Shown here: piece by piece, positions 12,501 through 21,500 of the stretch
Layout: every line of letters begins with the position of its first letter
Position numbering within the stretch: the stretch's first letter is position 1
Translations under genes and position numbers: made by a program
Assembly (NCBI GenBank): GCA_916610825.1
Contig: OU744448.1
Location: forward strand, 7,302,650-7,366,649
Source of the DNA: Haliclystus octoradiatus
Taxonomy: Eukaryota; Cnidaria; Staurozoa; Stauromedusae; Haliclystidae
Direction of reading: 5' to 3'
Length of the DNA stretch: 64,000 nt
Notes under the pieces: model-generated
Told to the model about the DNA's origin: nothing
The model's input: the letters and a program-made list of their open reading frames with translations, nothing else
Databases searched by the model: none

Positions 12501-15500
12501 TATCTCCCGATTTCACTGTGAACAATAAATTGCTTTTCGTCTGTACTTGATTGCTGGAGACTGCTCATTTCCCATAATAATGGAGTTTGTTGTTTTGAGG
12601 CAAGCTAGAGAAACATTATTGAAAATAGGTTTAGAATAGGTCAAGTAAGTGCAATCATTTTTGAAGCTCAAGGAGCTCATCTGATGTTGGCATCACAGAA
12701 TATATGTTAGTTTGTATGAGCCATATTTCTACCAAATTGACATAAATTAAATATTGTATTGCACATGCACGTAAGGCTAGGGTTATATGGACGCACCGAA
12801 CTCAATTGATTCATTCATTCGAATTAAATCTCATGATAGCGCGCTTCGTATAACATCATTCGGTTCATCAACATTCCTCAAAAAACATTAAGTGCGTCAA
12901 GCTAGCTCCGCACGTCAAGCCTTGACGTGCGGAGCTCTTCTCCATGAATTAAATTCATCGCCGCGTTATACGAGCGAGCTATCATCGCACTGAAATAAAT
13001 ACATTCCACTCACGGTGCCGTGACTGAGCTCCTATATCTACCTTATATGGCAATAAACCGGGGGATGTGCAAATCATAAATCATTTTAAAGGATGTTTCC
13101 ATGGCATTGCGATGGAAAGAACATCGCTTTTGGGAAGTTGTTATGGTGACTTGTTTATATGATTGAAAGATGGCTGACAGGGAAGCTGATGTTTTCCAAA
13201 ATCATGATTCAAAACATTTAAAAACGCTTTCTTCTAGTCAATCACAATGCATCAGCACTAGAATTGGGGTCGCTTTTATCATAATACGTTATCTAAATGG
13301 AAATTCGCATTTAATTTGCTCTGAGTACTATTCCTTGCTAGAACAAAAACTTTCTCCCCTAAAAATGCTTGCAAACCTTCGAGATTACTACTTCATACAA
13401 GTTTCAAACTATAGATAGGCAAAATAGAACTGAAAAATCGCTGAAAATGAAAAATAATGCAAACAAAACACTTTGGTTTCAAACCATGCGGTATAATTCC
13501 AAGAAAACTACTTCCTATCACGTGACATTTTGGCCAGTTTTTAAAGATCGTCGGCATTTGGTTCGTCTGTATAACCCCAAATGCGAATTTAATGCTATTC
13601 GGTGTCGCACCTAATTCGAATTGAGTTCGGTGCGTCCATATAACCCTAGCCTAACAATCTTTAGTTGGCAAACATCACCGAAAGAGCAACACCATTTTTC
13701 TACCATCATACACACGGTATGAATTCTTTATATTAATTATACAAATTATATTACATATCTACCTATGTAATCTTTCTATAGCAATTTAATTAGTAGTTTA
13801 ACATACTTTAGCATGGAATTTAACAATAGTTTCAGTAGAACGGTAAATCGTAAATAATTACAAATAATTACAAATCTTGGTCAAATCTTGGTTAAAGTTT
13901 TGTTATGGATTTTAGTGGATTCAGGCAACAGCGAAACTACATAATTTTACAACAACATATATATAGGATAGCTTACCATCTGTGCTTCAGCCTCTGTGTC
14001 TCTTTCAGAGCTATCTTCATCAGAATCAACTAAGTGAAACAAAAAACATGATGTAACGCAGAGTGTATAAAACGTGGGAAAACATGGAATAGTGTGGAAT
14101 CATCATGGAAATCATGTATACAAAGCATTATCCTCTGTTAAACATAATTAAAAGAGTTAATCTGAGCGGCATCCATCAAAAATCATCAAACCAACAAAAA
14201 AGAATTAAAGAGAGTAAAACAGCAGAAATCAAAGCAAATTATCTGCTGCAGACTGCTATTAGAAAATAGTGGGTAAACTGGCAACAAGGAAATAAACAAA
14301 TGCAATTTTTATTAATAAATTCTTACTTATTAAATTTGAGATTAATGACAGCAATATCGATGTCTGTGATCGCCATGAAAATTTTACACTGTATGATTTT
14401 TATTATGCTAATTAATTATTTTTCTCTATATATATTTTGTAAATTTCTATTATCACTCTCTTGCATGAAGATGTTATTATGAAGGTAGCGAAATATTAAG
14501 CTGATTACCAATTATGTCTCTTTTATCGCTGTGATTTATATTTAATTCTCAAAGATTCATGTTGATTGGACAGTTTAATGACAGTATACTCTATGATACT
14601 AACATTTTCTTGTAGGTTAGAAATTTCTCTTTTCCCAACATAAATTAAATTTGATATGCTTTATTAGACCGAGCGGCGAGCGCCACAGAACTAAAACGGC
14701 AGGTTTCTACGGGCAATTTGAAAATCACATAAAAGTGTTCATAAAAATATGCTGAACAATTACCTATTTCTTGTTTGAGTCAAATTTAATTGTGGAGCTC
14801 ACCAGAGACGAATTTATAAATCATTTCACGGTCAGAGCCCTCTTAATTCATACATTTTGTGTTTTCGTCATGCTTCTATGAATTCACAAAATCTTGGGAG
14901 AACAAAAGAATCAAAGACCATGAAGCTCACATCCAGCATTTTCTCAAAATGATCAGAAGGCTTTGAACGTGAATCATGAAATATAAATTGGATTTTTGAA
15001 GGGTATACAATAGAATTTAATTAAAACAAGGAATAGGTAATTGATCAGCATATTTTTATGAACACTTTTATGTGATTTTCAAGTTGCCCGGAGAAACCTG
15101 CCAATTTGGTTCTGTGGCGCTCGGTCTATATGAACATTGCACAACAATTGAAACACCATTTGCAACTTCAAAATTAAAAATAAATTGTTCTTTGAGCTAA
15201 TTGAATATGTAAATAACTGTTAAAATTTGGAAAGATTCAGTCGTTATCATCAGCATTTGGAAATATAGTCCAAAATATTGTGTTCTCTAAAATTTCTTGA
15301 CATGTGTCCATAATTGTACTGTATCATACCTTTTTACAGCACCATACAATTAAATTTCGAAAATTGAAATTATACATGAACTTTATCACAACCTATGCAA
15401 CCAAGCTCTTGTGTCATGCTTGCTTGTTACAGTATACCCTTGCAAAATATATGTGCGGAGTTCATGAACTGTTCACGAACTGTTTAATAAGGAGTAGGGT

Positions 15501-18500
15501 AGTAGTACAAATGTAAAATACCAAGATGGTATATCATTCTTCACTCCAGACATTATTAGCACCTTTAACTTACAATCAGATGGATCAGATTCCTCCCTTT
15601 CAAGATTAGCAACGACATAACTTGGTTGCATAGCTGGAGTGCATTGGATATCGTCATCATTGATGGAATCAAGTGCCTGGAAATATCAGGAACAAAAACA
15701 AATGAGTATATGTGTGTTTAATGTTTATACAGAATACAGAAAAAGATCAGATAAATAATCCAATTGAATGTATATAATATATATTTGGTATAAATCTGAA
15801 ATTGTTGATGGTGATGAATAATCGTGAAAATGACTTGGAATGAGTTTCAAGTCTATATAGTGTTCTATTACCACCAGACAGTTGGTAGTGAGTTACAGTC
15901 AAACCTGTTATAGCGGTCACCTCTATACAGCAGCCACCTGTCTATAGTGGTCACTCTTGCAATGTTTAAAGTAGAATTTTCTATTGAATTAAACCCGTAT
16001 ATACAGGCCACATGTCTATAGTGGTCAATTTATCTACCTTTCGTAGCTGGCTGTTATATACAGGTTTCACTGTACAACAAAAGGGTTACCGTAGTAAACC
16101 ATCTGAACGGAAAAGGCTATATATATTATGCTCTGTTTTAACAAACATTAGGCGCTCTCACAATCCCACACACATGTGTTTATCTTAAATTATATTATAA
16201 ATAATATATATATGAATTGTGTCAATTTTATCGTGTTCATCTAAAAAATATATCAGAATTTGAGCTTTATAAGCATGTTCTATCCTATTCAATGTCCGAC
16301 AAAAGATTCAAACATTCTCTTTTTGTTGTTGTAATTTGACCAATAAATTATAAAAATATCAAATTTCTTCTGATTTTGCTCTTAACTGTCTGGAATCTAG
16401 GTTTCCAGGATTCTTACTTTTTCCGGACCCTGACCCTACTCATAAAGAGAGGATAGCTGGCAGTGCAATTTGTAACTTCCGTCTGCCAGGCTGTCACAAA
16501 GTACAGGAGCCTGGAACCTGGTATTTTATAAACAATAATACAATAGCGATTGAGAAGTTGCTAACTTTCAGCATTCGATTGTGAAAATAGTAACAGAACA
16601 AAGCAGAAATTACGAAAAAGTAGCAAGTGATTGTTACTTGATTTTAAACTCTAAATGTAACCTAGTTACAAGTCTAAGTTACTTCCGCAGAACGAGAACT
16701 TAGCTTCAAGTACAAGTTAATAAAAAGCACTAATTACAACCCTTGCAGAAAAAATAATGAGTTCATGAACGTGAAATTGCCCAAAAGTTCATGAACAGTT
16801 CCTAAAAGTTCATGAACTGTGCATGAACGTTTAAGCAACTTCACGTTCATTAACCAGTTCATGAATCTACAAAAAAATGTTCATGAACTGCTCATGAACT
16901 CTTGGATTTTTTTTACAGGGGAAATAACGTTGCTACATTTGTAATTGTTACTAGCATCCCTGCCATTAACAAACTCATGAACTCCTCTTCAAGTATTGAA
17001 TCTGGACAAACCTGCTTTTTAATGATTCTTGCTTTATTTTGTAATTCAGCGTTCACTTTTTCATCATCTTTCATCAGAATAGGGGGAAGAACATTGGTGC
17101 TGTTAAAAATCAAATTCACATAATTAAACATTTAATTTATAACCAGGTATCAGAATAAAATGGCCTATACATCTATTGTTAATAGACCTGATGCAACAAT
17201 TCAGGAGCAATTGGAGTGATTTACCTTTTGATATTGATATAGTTGGTCACCTGGACATGTTATCACAACAATGCATTTGAAATTCATCACATGTATTTCA
17301 GGCTCTTTCACAATAATAGCAATAATGGAAAATGCGCATTACTTATCTCAGGATCCACCAGTGTCAGAAGGTTACGCCTTCCAAAGTTAGGATTGCAAGT
17401 AGAGTTTTGCGTCGGATCGGATCCGATCTGATTTCATTCCAAAAAAAAATCAGAAATATTTGGGTTCTGCATTGAGAATCCGATCTGATCCAACAGAATC
17501 CGGATCAGAGCAATCTATATTCTCTGTTCTATTTATGATAATAGTGATATCAGAAACAATGTTATAGAATGTTTATAAAATAGCCTAAATAACTCAGCAT
17601 ATAATAATTTCAAGGATATCAAAAATTCAATCCGATCCAAAGACAGCCTGGCAAAGTCTGATCCAGTCAAAAAAATAAAAATCCAGTCCAAATCCGAAAT
17701 AATTGGATCTGATCGGGCTCATATCTAGATCGGATTCGCAGACCCATAATGTACCCACATTTATTGGACACTGGGCTTGGTATTACAGATAGCTAACATA
17801 AACCAGACCTTGATTGGACATCATGGTGAGCTATGAGACACAGCTGAGTCGCCTACATATTGATGAGCACGATCAAGTGACCTACCAATCTAAATCTTTT
17901 TTCCTCCCTCGAAGTCTTCTCATTTGGGGGACATTAACAGGATTGCAAACATTATTTTTGCTAATTGTCAAAGCTGCTTGGCCATCTGATTGTGTCTTTA
18001 ATAAATTGAGTAGTTGCACAGTTGGTACCTCATTCTTTTTGGCACATTTCTTAAGATGAGATTGCAATGCCTATAAGTAAACCAATGTTAACGTTTTGTT
18101 ATCAATAATGCAATTTCAGATGATTATACTGGTATATAAAATTATATAGTTTATTATGTGATGGTGTTCAATGTTCACTAGTAATAATATATGAACTTAT
18201 AATAAAAGAATTGACAAAGGGCAACTTCTAGACATTGACTGGAGTTAAATTATGTGCCTGTCAAAAAGAAGTTACTTGCAAAGTGTGCATATCCTACAAA
18301 CAATCCTACAAACAAACGTCTCATTATGAATTATGATCCTTTGTATGGTTGTTACTTGTTTGTCAACCTGTTTTAATATCATTATGTATGCACAGTTAGC
18401 TTAGTGGTATTCAGTAAACTGATCAGTGGTATAAACAGGTGAACTTTTTAAAGGCTTGATTTGCTAGAATAATATCTTTCTGTGTATTCACGATCCATTT

Positions 18501-21500
18501 TGTCGTTTGACTTGCTCTAGAAACAAGCAAGTTGTCCAACATTTGAAGTCCGTCCGACATCAGGAATTGGGCTCCCTAGGCCCCTCTAAAATAATATGTG
18601 AAGTTAATGGGAAAATGCTAATATTTTTCAAACCGGCATAACATATCTTTGCGATAGGCCTATAGATTTTACAAAATTGAAAAGAGGGCTATGACGCTGA
18701 CGAGGTGAATAATTTCATTTGATTATTTATAACGTTTGAATCTTAATAATTCCGAGAAAAATAAACAATTTAAACCCATGCATTTAAAAACGTGACTTCC
18801 GCTGTGAAAATCTCTTTCCCGACAAATGTGTGGTTTCAATCTGTCAACATCAACAACTTTATCGAAGACATGTTAGCCGCTTCTGCGGTCGTATCATTTC
18901 GAACATTGTAGCTTGAAGATCGTTGATCGATCATTCAGCTCAAAAAGCAAGAATGAAGCTTTCAAATAATCTGACATGGCAGTAATTTTATTCGCTGAGC
19001 ATCACTTTCTTGATTTCAATTGAAGCGGTTGTTGCAAAATTATTCATGGAATTAAATAAATGAATTTAACTCAGTAACCTTTCAGCCAAGCAACGATCTT
19101 CAAGCTACAATATTTGAAATGATACGACCGCCGATACGACCCGTTAACTTTATGTATTAATTTAGAGGGGCCTTGGGAGCCTATTTCCTGATGTCGGACG
19201 GAATTTAAATTTGGAAAACTTGTTTTTAGAGCAAGTCAAACGAGAAAATGGATCGTGCCTCAAACATTCTAAACATTTTTTATTTAACCAGTCTATAGTG
19301 CTCAGACCTTTAATCATGGAAAATAAAATGCATTAAAATTTTCTGTAAATAATAGGATCATGGGGTTTCTTATAACGAATTCGAACGGCGAACGATGTTG
19401 GTGACGGTCACGCTGCGGCGTGCTCCTCAGAAATTTCATTTTTTTGCTTTTATTTGTCAATTTTTACTATTTATGTTTTACTTATTTTGATTTAAGTTCA
19501 AGTAACTAATTCATTTATTTGGTTTTCTTTTATTGATTCATTGATTCAGTGATTGAAGTACCATTATCGAAGTTTTTAACTGTTGTGTTCAAGTTGTTAT
19601 TATTTCAAATTAGCTTCTGGTGGTTTTGTCACTTGTTATTATTTTTCGTACTTCTTGCAACAATACTTATGGTTGTTTATGCTTAATGTTAGAGTTCAAG
19701 TATTTACTGTCAATACTATATTCTCATAATTTCTATTTGGAAAGAACTACTATCCGTATTCTTTTTATTTTAATTGGATTTCTTGAAACATTTCAAGTTT
19801 AAATTAAACTGGAGTTTATATTGGCTTTACTATTTATGGTCCTTATACATCTACCTTGGCAATGAATGATCTAATTACTATTCGGTATGATCGCTATCAG
19901 CTGCTCAATTTACGGGACTATGGCTCTGCATCATTATACAACAATGATATTTACTGTAATAATAAAACTTTTATGAAAAGAAAACACAAACGAGGGAGAA
20001 GAGGAGGCAAGAAATTTGTAATTTCTGCATTTTTGAAATTCGCGCGAACACGAAATAAGAACGAACGCGATTGCCACCATGGAAACAAAACAATTCCAGT
20101 TGTGACTATGTACCATTTGTCAAGATCATCTCCATCTATTCAGCATAAGTGCTCTCGAGACAAAAATAACTTGATAAACATTGATTGCAATCATCTGATT
20201 AATGAAAAATCTCAATCTTTAGTCAACTTTTGCTTGCTGAATGCAAGATCTGTTAACAACAAAGCAGTAATCGTAAAAGACTATGTCGTTGAAAATAACG
20301 TGGACATATTAGCTCTAACTGAAACCTGGCTTAAGCAGTCAGATGACAATCATACCATTGAAGAACTTTGCCCTAATGGATTTGTTTTCAAACATATTTC
20401 GAGAGGTGATACCAGAGGTGGTGGTGTGGGAGTGCTTAGTAGGAAAACATTAAAACTAAAACAATTAATCGTCAATAATTTTAGATCGTTTGAAATGATG
20501 GAATTTAGCCTACCCTGCTCTGATATGACCACCCTTAGAATTCTATTGGTTTATCGCCCCCCACCTTCAGCTACTAATTGTCTATCGCCTTCTCTATTTT
20601 TGGATGAATTTTCTACGCTGCTAGAAGCTTTAGTTATTTCAACAGGACGCTTATTAATTGTTGGGGACTTCAATATTCACGTTGATAACAAATCTGATAC
20701 CCTTTCGGTAAAGTTTTTAGATTTATTAGACTCGTTTAATCTCTATCAACATGTTGATGCTGCTACTCATAGAAGTCAACATACTCTTGATCTATTTATA
20801 ACTCGTAAAGATGAAATGTTTATTAACAATATTATTATCCACGATCCAATCATATCAGACCATCTAGCATTACACTGCACTCTTTCGCTTAAAAAACCTC
20901 GAAATGAAAAATGTTACCTATCATACCGTAATCTAAAGAAAATTGACTATGAAACGTTTTATAATGATCTTCAAGACTCTAGCCTATTATCATCACCTAC
21001 AGCTCATTCCAATCCTGTTGATGCCCTGCATGAGTATGATAAAAATCTCTCTGAACTACTTGATAAACATGCACCATTGAAGAGTCGTCTAATTACTGTT
21101 CGTCATAATTCTCCTTGGTATTCCAATAATATAGCAATTCAAAAGAACATTAGACGAAAACTTGAACGTCGCTGGAGACACAGCAAACTTTCTGTTGACA
21201 GAGATGCTTATGCTGATCAATGTCATTTTGTCAATAATATGATATGCCAAGCAAAAATGAATTATTACTCAACAATAATCAATGAATGCAAACATGACCA
21301 GAAGCAATTGTTCAAAAACGTTTCTAAGGTTTTATGTTTAAAATCGACTAGTAACTTACCCACCTTTAGTTCTACTGATGTTCTTACAAACAAATTTTCA
21401 GACTTTTTCCATGACAAGATTGTTAATATCAGGAACACACTACCTATTCCTGCAACCATCGAAATACTCGAAAACCTTTATTGTGGTCAAACTGAATTCT

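Noticed and set aside
13170-13614. Two overlapping ORFs inside the element at 12775-13651
   Set aside because: Too short and with no transposase motif; likely chance frames in a non-autonomous element.
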